Shown in pieces: positions 36,680-49,728 of a DNA stretch of 64,000 nt. The stretch comes from Paramecium tetraurelia (lineage: Eukaryota; Ciliophora; Oligohymenophorea; Peniculida; Parameciidae), in contig NW_001799635.1 of assembly GCF_000165425.1 (NCBI RefSeq), positions 1-64,000 on the forward strand, in the 5' to 3' direction. Position 1 is the first letter of the stretch. Each line of letters opens with the position of its first letter. A program made the translations under genes and the position numbers. The notes beneath the pieces are model-generated. The model saw only the letters and a program-made list of their open reading frames with translations, searched no databases and was not told the origin of the DNA.

Positions 36680-37811
36680 ATTATATTTAACTTTATTCTC
36701 GACTCCCCTTTTGATTCTGCTCTCTTTTATTAATAATTATATTTATCAGAGTTAATTAGCCTGGATAAGGAGGATAACAGATAAATAAATAGATCGAAAT
36801 CTTGATTAATGATAAACGTAGCACATCTTTATTAAGCTGAATACCCTTTTACTACAAAATTTGAAGTTAAGGTATGAACTCAAGATTAGGATTTACAACA
36901 ATCTTTTGTTTTATTTTAAATCTATTTTGAAATAACCAGGAATTGTGATTTTATAGGTAGATTGATAGGAAATTAAAGGAACTAGAGATTTATATAAAGA
37001 AAGAGTCAAATTAATTACACAACATCAACTAGATCTAATTAAAAGTCATAAATAAAGTGGTCAGAACATCTTTTCAAAATAATATTTACCTCAAGAAAAA
37101 AGAATAAATTATACACAAGGATTATAATTGGGGATCATTTTAAAAATTGGATTGATTAAATAAATCAATTGAAATATCAATAAATCAAAAAGTTGAAACA
37201 GTATAATGTTGAAATCCCAAGTAGTGATGGAATACAGTTAGTAAATTGCCTTTTTATGAAAATATAAATTTTTTCTCTATTTATCAACATCTTGAGATTT
37301 CAGATAATAGTTTCAAAAAAGTGAGGAGCAAACAGTCCATAATTGAATTTAATGAGTTAATAATGATGTTCAATATCTCAAAATAATAACTCTATCGAGA
37401 ATGGAGACTGATTAAGACTGATTTTATTAATGACTAAAGTAATCTATGTAAAATCAAAACAAATTGTTTTATAAGAGACAGATACATCATAAATTAAAGG
37501 TGACTGTAGAGTTCTATCTAACAAATATCATTAGAAAATCACTTATTTTCTGAATACATCTAATTTCTAAATAAAGAACTAAAAATAATATAAAGAAAAG
37601 AAATCGATTGTTAAGGAATATATATATCAAAGCATACAAGCTTATTTTGAGGGATATAAAATGAGTTATTATAAAATTGGTTTTACTATTTCTTTTGTTA
37701 AATTATTTATTTAATTTAAATAAGGATTTCCCAAAAGTGACTTATAATTTGAGTTAGTTTATAGCATTTTTTTGAAGTAAAGAAGTGGAATTATTTGATA
37801 TAATATTTAAT
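36680..37811. other. Long intergenic stretch with weak coding traces
   Basis: About 1.1 kb. A plus-strand patch at 36965-37165 reads protein-like (GTRDLYKERVKLITQHQLD) but has no start and stops at TGA, with similar short open stretches in other frames. It could be a decayed gene; I cannot assign it. The rest is AT-rich without frame. Confidence 0.35.
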
Positions 37812-38647
<836 letters not shown>

Positions 38648-38705
38648 AAGTATTTAAATCAAAAAATTTGAAAAAAAATACACAAAAATAGCTATTGAAG
38701 CTCAA

Positions 38706-39439
38706 TCATCTTGCGAATTCATATTGCCTTCTTCCTTATAATTTAGCATATTTCAATTGGCAAATTTACTACAATTAATGAAATTTAGAAATACTTTCTC
38801 TGTGTTTGACCATTTCTAATTATTAAATGTTCTATAAAACCTTAATACCACATCCTGGTTTATGAAATTAACAAAAGCATATCCCAAATGGCCTTCATTC
38901 TTCAATTATAAAATTAGAAATACATTGTTATCCAAGGGCAAATAGAAAAAGTCATAGAGATTACGGAATTCTTTATTTAAAATATTTCTCAAATCGGTAG
39001 GCTTCATGCTCCTGGGTATATTTTTGAGCATCAAAGTGGTTCTATCATCCTTGAGAATCTATGTTTTTTAATGAAAAGCTATACATTCTCTTCAGCGATC
39101 TCTAAGGATGCCTATTACTATTATAAATATTTATCATCATTCAAGAATATAAGTTTCTCTTATATCAATTCTTAACTGAACTGTTCAAAATTTATTAAGC
39201 CATCTTCTTCAGGGACTAATAATTTAAACTCTAAAATGGATTATAAACCAATTACCAAAAGCACAAAGAGATGCTTCAAATTTTTCATCGAAACTCAACA
39301 AAGGTCTCGGAATTTTCAGTTGGGATGCCTCAAAAGAAGAATTGCTTGAACTGTTTGGGGATGCTGTTGTGTTTGTCTATGAAAATCTTCCTTTATTTGG
39401 AGTTGTTCTTAGAGTATAATCAACTAAATCACAAATCAT
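38706..39439 (-). CDS. Mei2-type RRM protein
   Basis: 210 residues after removing four introns (39231-39255, 39059-39084, 38900-38923, 38769-38794). Residues 105-200 match the C-terminal RRM of Mei2: RTTLMLKNIPRSMKPTDL, NLYDFFYLPLDNN, LGYAFVNFINQDVVLRFY and NQKWSNTEKQICQLKYAKLQG. In fission yeast and plants this RRM binds meiotic or other non-coding RNA. The protein is much shorter than yeast or plant Mei2 and has only this RRM. The third intron (24 nt, AAG acceptor) is a multiple of three without TGA; it is called because Mei2 relatives lack the eight extra residues. The start codon is 31 bp after the stop of the PHD gene. Confidence 0.85.
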
Positions 39440-39470
39440 TATTTAATAATAAAAACAATGGATCATTGTC

Positions 39471-42332
39471 TCATTGGTTTTCCAACTTTCTAATAGTAGC
39501 TCTTGTTTTGATTTGTCTCTCAAAATTTCTTAAGCAATTAAGACAGTTCCACTTCCCTTACGGAACCTCCTTTAAGTTGATACATTTTGGATGGAATACT
39601 TTAGGGCAAGTATCACAACAGATGACTTTGCCCCCTTTGTTGCATTTCTTACACCTGTCTTCCCACTTAGTCTCCGTCTCAGTATACTAAGGTTTCACTT
39701 GATTTCTCTTTCTTAAATTTTTAGTCACTTACAATTGTGACTCCTGAACAAATTGGGGTTGAGGTTCAACGTTCTTTTTAATGATGATTTCTTCCACTTT
39801 CTTCTTTTCCCCCACAGGTAAAATTTATTATTGAATTTAAATCTTTTTTCTGTCAATGTAATCTTTAACTATCTACCCCAACACTTCTAAACAAATCTTC
39901 ATTTTGGCTAAGTTACAATCAAATTTCAATTGTTCTATTAGATTCTACCGGAGAGTCTCATAGTAGGTACCAAACAACTTCATAGGCAACTTTCGAACTC
40001 TCACTCTCCCAGTATCCATCTATTCTAATTATTGCAACATGGTTTAGGGCTACTCATCAACAGAGGAATCATCTTCAACAACCTTTCTCCTTCTGTTTGG
40101 TTAATAGGAATCCTCGTCATTTTCATTGAATTATTTATCATCCATCTCTTCCTCTAATCTGAGTTCCAACTTCTCTTGCATCATTGTGTTATCCACAAAG
40201 TATTCGATGGCTTTTCCCAAAGGTTACAGATCAATTTCATCGTACTCTTGGGAATTCTTTTTTTCCATAACATTCTAAAAATTCTTCAAGAATCCAGTCC
40301 TTTGTTCAGTACTGCACCACCTTGAATTTTTCTAATTTAAATATTGTGTCAAACTTGATTCGATTTCAATAAATTCATTGACAAGCTCATCCACATCTAA
40401 ATTGATTAAACTATTCATCCTTTCAATTTGTTCCTCACTTTAATTGTGACCCTCCTACTCAATATCTACTCTTTTACCATTCTTATGATTTTCCTATTCG
40501 ATTTAATCACTCTACTCCTAATTTAACTCATTGATTTATATCAACTTGGCCCTTTACAATTCAATAATGTTATTTTTCAGAGTGTTCTCTCGAACCCCTT
40601 TTGGACATAATGAATTAAGTAGATTTTGTATTTCAGTCTAATCATAAAAGCCCCATTATTGTTATGATCCATCGTCATCAATGATAGAATGTCTCATACA
40701 AACAAAGATTTTATCAGGCTCATATAGAAAGAAGTAATATGAACTGTGTTTGGCATCCTGACCTAAGCACATAGATGGATTTAACAATAAGGCTGGCATT
40801 TAAGTGATGGCCAATTCCTAATAAGAATTGTATGCTATTATACCTTGTCTTGTTGGTTATATCTTTCTGTTAAAGATGCTATTTCTTTTTCTAATTTTGA
40901 GTACTATTATTTTAATTTTAGTGCCTATTTTTAGGCTTGTTCCATTGATTTTGTAAACTTCTGCGTTTCGACTCTAGTCAAACCATCTTGTTGGAGTTGA
41001 GACTACGAAATAACATAAGAGAGAATACTTGGGCTATTGAAAAATTGCCTTCAGCTTCTATGATTTCTTTGTTGATATCAATTTACTGACTTCTTTGTTA
41101 TTTTATTTGTGTTCCCAATTGTTGCTTGATTCTGTTATTGGACAGGAGATTTTCAGTTCTGAATTGATACAGAAACTAAGTTTTCTTTAGGCCTGTTAAC
41201 CCATCAGACAAGGCTATAAGCAATTTACACACTTTTTTGATGTCAGTGTAATCACCAAAGTCTATCAAATCTTGTGCCAAATGTAATATTCCCTATTTAT
41301 AGATATTGGTGGGGAGTGACTTGATGTCATCTCTCAATAACTCGTAATATCGAACTCGATTGGTGAACCACATGTATCCGAGAAGGTGCCAATATGGGAT
41401 TTTCTATGGTTATATTTTGATATGAGTTACGTAGGATTGTTTTTGCATCTATTCCTAATCCAAATCCTCAATAATTTGTTTGAGATAGAAGTAGCAGAAG
41501 AAGAGGATCAATTCATCAGGTTTGGTTTTGATGAGATTATATATTTCGGACCTAGTTTTTTAACTATAGGGGGTGTGGTTGTCTCTGAAATGAATGAGGG
41601 TGCCAATGTTATTGACTTGGCTTTACTCTTGTTATATAAATCAATAGTGATACGTTCGGTTTGCTGTTCTCCTGCGTAGAGGATGTCGCTCACAATTTTG
41701 TCCATATAATTGTAGGTGTCCCATATTTTAAGGACGTCTTCGAAGAGGTTCTAGGGAAGAGTGGGATCAAGTTGGAGTTGTGGCTTCTTTTTGATTTCAA
41801 TGGTAAACAATTATTGGTATGCTGTCAGATATTCATCAAATATGGGAAAAATTACTCTTCCTTATTGGACATAGGTCGGATATTTTTATTGAAATTCAGT
41901 GTGTTTTTTCAATTTATCTTCCTGTGGTTAGAGGGTTTTCTGAAAGATTTCAGGGATTTGGCTAGTTTTCTTCTTTTTCTATGGTTCCGACTCTTTCAAT
42001 TTTCTCTTGGCCATTCTCTCGACACACGAGAGACAGTACCATTTGGAGCCGTCCTGGAATTGCGGCTCTTTGTTTTAAGTTCGTATGCATTCCTTGTGGT
42101 ATTTAAAGTGACACCTTATACAGATTATAGTTGGAGTGGATTGAGTAGTCACTTTGCATAATCGACATATAGATTTGTCACCGAATTGCTATTTGCCATC
42201 AATTGGCTTTTTCTAGTCTTGTTTCATAGCTATTTTGTTATCTTTCTTGTCCTTCTTCTTTTTTGGATTGTCTTCTACTTATGATTCCTCAATAATTTCA
42301 TCTTCAATGTTGACTTCCTCCTCACTGGCCAT
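39471..42332 (-). CDS. PHD-DDT chromatin protein, BAZ/ACF1-like
   Basis: 927 residues after removing 26-nt introns at 41628-41653, 41003-41028 and 40818-40843. An N-terminal PHD-like finger (CRLCK, CIRCHFKYHKEC, WYCLSC) lies at about residues 55-105. A DDT-like region follows (about 190-290: IGTLIHFRDNH ... ELILFFCYFYLKQ) and then helical and coiled-coil parts with a WHIM-like segment. A canonical PHD finger stands at the extreme C-terminus (CKKCNKGGKVICCDTCPKVF, HPKC, WNCLNC). DDT plus PHD proteins are the large partners of ISWI remodelling ATPases (ACF1, WSTF); PHD fingers read histone H3 tails. No bromodomain is seen. The first intron is set by frame and the DDT fit and ends in AAG. Confidence 0.85.
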
Positions 42333-42538
42333 TAAGTATGTCTGTGAATTATTTCAAATAATTTAAAACTGTGAATCCAAAAGAAGTGCTATTAACTTAA
42401 TTACTAATATATTATAATATGCACATTTTTTTTTATAAACTTTCCTCAAGTGAGAGTGTTTTTTGGTCCTCAATTTTATTTCTCCTCCTCCTCCCTTTTC
42501 CACAACTTTGCTCACCCCTCATTTACATTAATATATAT
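42333..42538. promoter_or_regulatory. Shared promoter of the PHD-DDT and DZIP1-like genes
   Basis: 206 bases lie between the two divergent start codons. They contain a pyrimidine run (CTCCTCCTCCTCCC at about 42483-42496) and a TA-repeat just before the plus-strand ATG. Both genes must be started from here. Confidence 0.45.
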
Positions 42539-44193
42539 ATGCAATAAAATAACAGTGCAATTAAACACCTCATTAAACCATTTTCTTTTGAACTTCCCCA
42601 ATCCGAATAATTCAACCCACTACTTTTAGACAATCTCAATTGGGATTACGTTCAGGCAAATCTGTAATTCATCATATCTCTCTATTCCCTAGGGATATAG
42701 CTCAATGTGGTCCATTTCTCAAAAACTTTGTGCAATCCAACTTCACCTCAGATACTATAAGAAACATGGAATTTCGACAATTCAAGAAAATGTTGGAGGT
42801 CTGCCAATTCGCTATGGATTTCTATACTCAAAATCAAGAGTAAAAAGAAATAGAAATAGATGAAAAGGTGCAAGTCTTGAGAAACAAACAGGAATAATTA
42901 GAGAAGCTGAAAGAAATCGAAAAATAACATATCGATAAGTAAAATACAATTAATAAGGAACTTGAACTCTTAAAGGCAGAAGCCAAGAAGGTCAAAGAAC
43001 AAGCAGTCAAGAATATCATATTCAAATGTCATCATTGTGACAAATGTTATACTTCCAAACAAGAATTGCTCAAACACATCGATAACAAACATGTGGAGAA
43101 GTAAAAGGATGACATAACTAATCCAGAATACTTGGGCTCGATGTTATAATAGTTGTAATAACAATAAACTCAATAATAACAATCAATGGCGAACACACAA
43201 CAAAGTTTCATGAAACAGCAACAATTTGGTAACACCATGTAATCCATGCCTGATCCCTTGATGATTGGAAGTGCTGGATTTTAGCAATTAAAGTAATAAC
43301 AAATAGAGAAGATGGAGCAAAAACAAAAGAGAAAGGAAGAAAGAAAAATCAAAAGAGAAAACGATAGAGATGAGAGGTAAAAAAGAATATTGTAACAGGA
43401 AGAATAAATGAAGCAATTCTAAAATTAAATGAAAGTCTTAATTGAATAGAAGGTATAAGAGATGGTTAAGTTGAACAATATGGTGGGATCATAACAACAA
43501 GCACAAATCATATAATAAAAAAAGTTGATTGCTGAATTGGAAGAGTTGAAATAGATGAGGTTTGTTCAAAAGGAGCAGAGCATTATTTAATTGGATCCGT
43601 AGTAAGTTAATTAATCTAAGAGCAATGATGATGAAAAGATCTTAAATATCATCGACAAAGAAGTCAATGATTTAGACATTTCATAATAGAGTCTGCATTC
43701 ACAGTAATTGTCAAGGGATCAAAAACTTCAGATCAATAAGAATCAAAAGGCTGGAGATCAATCAGGGATGATGAGTTTCCACAATTATTCGTATTCTTAA
43801 AATTCACAAAATATGATCAATGTTAAAACAGAAATGGGTAAGGCTCATTAAATCAAAAACAATCAATTAAATGTAGCTGAAATGGCACATGTGGGCGAGA
43901 TAGAGAGTGACAATGAAGTGTTGGATCAGGATGGCGATGCTTCATATTTGAGACCAGTGAACAAGAAGAGTGAAGTTTAGCAAGCGGAAATTGAATTCAT
44001 TGAAGCCATAAGGAAGAAGAAAATCTTAAAGGAGGATCCATAGGATGATGATGATGAAGATGATCGTGACTTCGATGATTTACTGAACAAGGAAAAGCAA
44101 AAACTATTGGGTCCCAATACTGAGTCTCAGACTAATAAAGAGTTGTTGGAATCTTTAAATAAGATGTAATAGCTGTCTAAAGACAAATCTTGA
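42539..44193 (+). CDS. DZIP1-like zinc finger, coiled-coil protein
   Basis: 541 residues with one 29-nt intron (42664-42692) that joins the first exon to the main frame. The N-terminus (NLNWDYVQANLDIAQCG ... SNFTSDTIRNMEF) matches the conserved head of DZIP1/Iguana. A coiled coil follows, then one C2H2 finger, FKCHHCDKCYTSKQELLKHI with the final HxxxH pair (about residues 165-190), then a long Gln-rich coiled coil and an acidic tail. In animals DZIP1 sits at the basal body and is needed for ciliogenesis and Hedgehog signalling. A ciliate covered with cilia would use only the basal-body role. The adjacent ARMC9-like gene fits the same setting. Confidence 0.82.
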
Positions 44194-44272
44194 ATATAAT
44201 ATTATTCAAATTAACTTAGTGTATTATTTAGTAAACCCAAGAAATTGTGTATGTATTGATATTTTTATATTA

Positions 44273-45779
44273 ATGAAATCTGCAAATTCAAATTTGCCCA
44301 ATTCTATTCAACCTGATCAAAATGAAATCAACGAATACATCAAAGAGTATCTTCGATATTCCTCTTTCGCTAACACACTTGAATGTTTTGAAGCGGAAAT
44401 CAAGAGCAAATAAGTTTCCAATAAAGTATTCATCTGCTTAATTCTTCCTTTTAGATGCTTAATAAATAATAGCAGCAGAAGCAAATAGGGGATGAGGCTC
44501 CAAGACTATTTCAATTGTTTAAGAGTGACAATACGAAAACTAAAAGAGAAATCAATTTGGAGAAGGAATAAAAGGCCTTCAATAAAAAATATCAACAAAT
44601 CCTATAGGCTGGAAGACAGATCTTCTCTGTGAGTATCAATCTGCTCTAATTGTTGCATTCACTCAAGGAAACAGCCAAGAATGAGAACCTAAGTGAAACC
44701 TTGGAGAATTACAAAATTTAATTGGGGAAATATCATAAAGTGATCATCAATGAAGGTAAACCAGAAGGAACTGAATTGATTACTGAATAAGTTATGCATG
44801 AACACAAGACCAAATTGTTTAAGAACTTTCAAGATAAGCATGTAGATGGAATGATTGAGGTCTTATTGTCTCTAAGAGTCAATGCATTACAGATAGCACC
44901 TGAGTTGAGGAAGAATCTGGTCTATGAATTGATTAGAAATGATGTATTCAATATTGAGGCAACAGAGAAATTTGATTTTGTGGTTCATTTATTGGATATC
45001 AATAATCAGAGTCTGAGACACGCCATTACAAGTTTGATTAGTGTCATCAGTAGCACTTTGAGAGGAGTGGAATATCTCACATATAATGGGAATATGATTA
45101 TTATCGAGAAAATCATTAAAATTTTAAAGGAATAAGAGAATGGTTCTGTTACTTAAAGATTCTGTTTAGCAATTCTACAAAAAGCTAGTATTAAAGATAC
45201 TGTAATACCAACATATGTTCATAATGAAATGATTTAATGGATCATCTTATTAATACAAAAATCAATAAATACAAAAATTCATATATTTTGTCTTGATTTT
45301 GCATCTGCCACATTGGCGAATGTTATTCACACTCCATACACATTACAACATCTTGAAAAACAAGGGAGATTTGCTCATTAGGTTATGGAATAACTCTTAA
45401 AGTTCATGAAGGAATAGATTTAAGTAAGTGTACTGATGCATGTCCTAATTTGTCTGTCGTATTTGAGTAAGGAGAACTTTGCCAAGCAGATGGAAGAGTG
45501 CAGATTCGTGGAGAGAATCAGCGAATTCGTTGAGTATTACAGTGTAATCAATACAGGTACCGAATTATCAATATGATTTGAATAGAGAATGAAGCAGCGG
45601 AGATAGACAAAAAAACAGTGTTGGATTTGTGTGCTCATATGTTTCATCCAAAAGATACATCTCTTGATAATTCGGAAACGGTGGAGTTGAATGAATTAAA
45701 AACGGAGGACAGGATCAGGGAATATGAGAATGAGTAGGGAGAACTAATATTTGAATGTTTTTAGGATGAAGTGAGTTGA
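44273..45779 (+). CDS. ARMC9-like LisH and armadillo protein
   Basis: 482 residues after removing two 29-nt introns (44426-44454, 45557-45585). The N-terminal LisH helix pair reads EINEYIKEYLRYSSFANTL. A coiled region follows, and from about residue 190 onward come helical armadillo-type repeats (for example LRVNALQIAPELRKNLVYELI and LLDINNQSLRHAITSLISVI). ARMC9 is a ciliary base protein mutated in Joubert syndrome in humans and is known from basal bodies in Tetrahymena. Assignment rests on domain order and the LisH sequence rather than on a search. It starts 79 bp after the DZIP1-like gene, same strand. Confidence 0.72.
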
Positions 45780-46046
45780 TTTTGAAATTTATTATTCAAT
45801 CGATTAATTTAAAAAATTATTCTTGTCCCAAAATGTTTAGTTAAGGAACAAAATTAAAACACCTTTTCAAAAATGAAATAATCCCTGTTTATTTATCCAA
45901 AATTTGACCAAATTTTCCTTGAATATTTAATATCTAATTTTGAATGATTCTAAAATCTCTTCTCATCTACGATCTTATTATATATATAACTATAACTCAA
46001 TCTTTAATGTACAGAGTATTTTTAATAACTCTTAATACTGCTGAAA

Positions 46047-46635
46047 ATGGAATAAAATCCTGTTCCTATCTTTGAATAGACAAAGGATAAAACTAAGTAA
46101 AGAAAAGCTATTGATTAAGAGATAAAAACAAAGCTTATATTGAGTGTGGTTAATGATCGCCTTCCCATTTATTAGGTAATGAACAATTACAATAATTAAT
46201 TATTTTAGGCAGCTATTCTCCATAAGGTTAAATATTCATCTGCAAAACATATCCTCAGAAATTACTTCAATGACTCAGCTAACTTTTTCTCCACCCAAAG
46301 AAAGAGAAAGCGAAAAATACTCTGCAATAATGTCTTTGTTTTAATTGACGCATGTTCTGGAAAAATCAGTATCAGGAAACAGTAACCTCATTCGATGTCC
46401 TGTGCTCACAATGGAGTGACCCCAGTCTTGCAATAAAAATTCATCAGCCAACTCTCTAATGCCATCTATCAAGAAGTTCATCCGATTTAAAGTATAACTA
46501 AATTATTCAGTATTCCTAGAAAAACTCAGCAGATACACAAATGAAGTCGATCATATTCAAAAAGACTTATATAAGTTATATGATATCATAAAAAGGCAGC
46601 ATAACGACATGACGAATTTAAAGGAATAATATTGA
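46047..46635 (+). CDS. Small lysine-rich protein of unknown function
   Basis: 175 residues after removing introns at 46176-46208 (33 nt) and 46492-46519 (28 nt); the length then closes on the TGA. A basic patch (TQRKRKRKIL) around residue 75 could be a nuclear signal. The C-terminus is a coiled coil (YTNEVDHIQKDLYKLYDIIK). No family recognised. Confidence 0.68.
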
Positions 46636-46831
46636 AATTATCAAAATTAATAATTATTTTACATTGAAATTATAGAACGAGGTGATACTTTTAGGTTAGC
46701 GAATTAATTTAAAAAAATATGTTTTGCTTATTCTCCCTTCTTAAATTCTTAACAAATTTCAATTTATTTCATTCCTCTGCAACTTACACACGACCTAATT
46801 TAAAATATTAAAATTTTGATTAATTAAAATA

Positions 46832-47095
46832 TCAATTATCTCTTTTAAATTACAATAAAGAAACTATCATCTTCTTTATTGCTCTAATAAAATAAATCAA
46901 TATTTTCATCCTTTGAATAAATTGGCACCTTCTTCCTAATTTTTCACAAAACAATTTTATCTATATAATCTAAATTTTCATTCTTATTTCAAATTGTCTC
47001 TGCCCTTCAAGGGAATTAGCAATCTCTTTACTTTCGTTGTCCTTCCTGTTCCTACTCCCACCCGCATTCATATCTACTAGATCCAAGCATCCCAT
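46832..47095 (-). CDS. Possible small gene, uncertain
   Basis: Minus strand, one intact 87-codon frame from ATG 47095 to TGA 46832. The first 36 residues look coding (MGCLDLVDMNAGGSRNRKD) and the Met-Gly-Cys start resembles an acylation site. The second half is Lys/Ile-rich and could be chance. Another frame overlaps with protein-like text (KVPIYSKDENIDLFYQ), so this may be part of a decayed or spliced gene. Low confidence. Confidence 0.3.
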
Positions 47096-47941
47096 TCTGG
47101 GTAGTACTATATTTTAAACTATTCAAAATCAGTACATTAATTGCAATTCAGATTATTAATGAACTTCTTAAATTCTTTTTATCGATCTGGTGATAATAGA
47201 AATAAAAGAATTTACTTCTTCGTTTCTGAGAATAAAACTTATTCACACATGAATTAAGTATGAGATTCTCGTGATTATCTAAGTAGTACGCTTTTGGAGC
47301 AAGATTTAGATAAAACCTTAGATTAATCTATTCTTATTAATGAAAAAAAAGTATTGCATTTTTAGTCTTAATGCCAAGGATATGGTCTTAATACTTAGGT
47401 ACTGATGTTATCATTTCAATTAATGCACAAATATTATACTGTTGACAATAACATGATGAATTGAGCAAAAGTGATTCTGATTAGTAATGTTCATTTGATT
47501 ATATTTATCACTTATATTACTGCAACCTTCTTAAGAGCCAAGTAATTATTGATGTTTTCCTATTACAAAGTGTTTTTAAGGAATTTAGTCTCGTAAGTTT
47601 TGGAAAAGAGATTTCCACTAATTATCCAGAAATGTGATCATTGACTGGCAAATCAAGTAAGGCAAATTCTGCAAGGGATTTTCATTGAGTGGAGTGTTTT
47701 GATTGGCAAATTTGTTTTCTTGTGTGTTTTTTGATTGAATGGTTTAATTCTCAAATAAATTATATTGATGGAGCATGATATATATAATTGTATATAATTA
47801 GTGCTTTAATTAATGGAAATTGTATGTTAATAAAATTTAAATATAGCAATCAATACAAATTATTTAAGAGAACGACTATATATAATTAGTGAGAATCAAG
47901 TTATTAATAAATTATTAAATAACAAGTAAAGGATCAAGGAG
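47096..47941. other. Intergenic, no gene seen
   Basis: About 850 AT-rich bases before the Myb gene. No persistent frame or RNA-like structure was noticed. Confidence 0.5.
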
Positions 47942-49235
47942 ATGTTTCTAGATCTTGTATTTAATTTTTGCTGCTCGAAACGGCAGAGAGACGAAAAGGA
48001 TACAAAATCATAAAATAGCAATAAAAGTTAGGAGGAACAATTTTTGGAGCAAAGACGGATTGAGTTGGATATTGGCAAAACCGCTATGAATGAAATGATA
48101 AGTAGCAAAAATTATTGAAATTTTCAAGAGTCTAAGCCTGCATCATCGATTGGATCACCTACGGATAACTATCTACAATTAAATGAAGAAAAATAATAAA
48201 AAAAGAGTAGTTTCGAAGAAGACAACATTTAAGAGAATTAGTTCGATTATCAAATGGAGGATGCCAATAGAGGCAATCATTATCACGTGAAAGATCATTA
48301 AGGCGTTCGGTAAGAGGAAATAGATATTGTTTTATAATAGTTCCAAATCTCAGGAGAAGGTAGATAAGGGTTTGAAAAAGAAGATTAGCAAAGCAAAGGA
48401 GAAACAAGATGGAGACAAGAGGGTTGTGAAAATTTGGCAACCCGAAGAGGATTAACGTCTAAGAAAACTGTACTAAGAGTATTAGGGAAATTGGAGCAAA
48501 ATAATTCAATTCATGCCTGAACGAAATATTTCATAATGTTCGCAGAGATGGAGGAGGATTAACCCTATTCAAGTTATTATTTAGATGATAATGTTTAGAA
48601 TAAACAAAAGTGGAATTAAGAGGAAGATACAAAGTTGGTGTAACTGGTTGCTTAGGAAGGAAAAAATTGGACTAAGTTGGCCAGACACTTCTAAGGAAGA
48701 ACAGGCAAATAAATAAGAGAAAGATATCTCAATAAATTGGATCCCACACTCAATTTTGTACCTTGGACAGAACAAGAGGATCAGGAAATCGTTAAATATT
48801 ATAATCAATATGGGGCGAAGTGGAGTGTGGTTGCATCCCATTTAAAGGGGAGATCTGTACAATTATGTAATAATGTAGGAAAATATGGTGAAAAACAGAT
48901 TTTACTCACATATCTAAAAACACTTGTTGGGTCGACAGAACAAATATCAAATTATTTATAATTCTGGTCATAGCCAATAGAATGGGAATTAATAGCTATA
49001 AGAGGGAAGTTAAAATATGGATGTTGAATATTCTGATACTTCTAATAGCGAATAAAAGTTAGTGCATTCCGAAAATTATTCAGTATATATCAATTATTAT
49101 ATATAGTCTTCAATCGGATCGAGTACCTTTACTTTTTCTTATTATGAAGATGAGGATTTTAGCGGAAATGGTTAAGATTTAATCTATGATAATTAATTTG
49201 AATAGGATTTCGATGAAAAGGCCAGAGTTTATTGA
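47942..49235 (+). CDS. Three-repeat Myb DNA-binding protein
   Basis: About 395 residues after removing introns at 48102-48128 (27 nt, acceptor AAG, removes an in-frame TGA), 48310-48340 (31 nt), 48573-48598 (26 nt, donor GTT) and 48857-48878 (22 nt). A further GTA...TAG span at 49083-49106 (24 nt, no TGA) is probably also an intron. Three Myb repeats follow a disordered N-terminus: W-E-E-D starts at KIWQPEEDQRLRKLY, KWNQEEDTKLVQLV and PWTEQEDQEIVKYY, and the third ends with the recognition helix GRSENMVKNRFYSHIQKHL. The 3R layout is that of c-Myb and plant cell-cycle Myb proteins, nuclear transcription factors. The acidic, Ser/Tyr-rich tail may activate transcription (inference). Confidence 0.9.
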
Positions 49236-49728
49236 ATATGTTATTTTTATAGAAATAATAAGTATCAATATCTTAAATGTTCTTTTTTGTATTATCACTA
49301 CCATTAATCTATAGTTCCTATTAGAGATTATCTTTTATGTTGAAACATACATCTATATTAAAATAATTTGACTATTTAAAATAACAGCATAGTTAATTAA
49401 AATAGACATAAAATTAATTTAAAATAATCCAATTTTGTAATAGGTATTTTTTAATTATTCAGCCATATATTGTTTAGTTTTTAATTGTGAATTATCATAA
49501 ATCAAAATCACTTAATTCAAATTGTTATTATATAGATGGGAGAATTATTAAATTAATCCAATTTCTATTTAATTCACTTGAAACATTCTAAAAATCAATG
49601 GATAAAAAGTAAAAGAGAGTTTCAATGATATCAATCTGTTCATTTTTATCCACCTAATGATATAATTTACAGTTAAAATATTTGAAATTAAGCATTTTTT
49701 TAATGATTTAAATTTAATTTATTCGTTA
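49236..49728. other. Intergenic, no gene seen
   Basis: About 490 very AT-rich bases between two plus-strand genes. It must hold the terminator of the Myb gene and the promoter of the next. No motif recognised. Confidence 0.5.

Noticed and set aside
41386-42161. Long plus-strand hydrophobic open frames
   Set aside because: They are antisense to the PHD-DDT gene; hydrophobicity comes from reading Lys/Glu codons backwards.
42640-42843. Separate short gene starting at TTG 42640
   Set aside because: It is the second exon of the DZIP1-like gene; a 29-nt intron joins it to the ATG exon at 42539.
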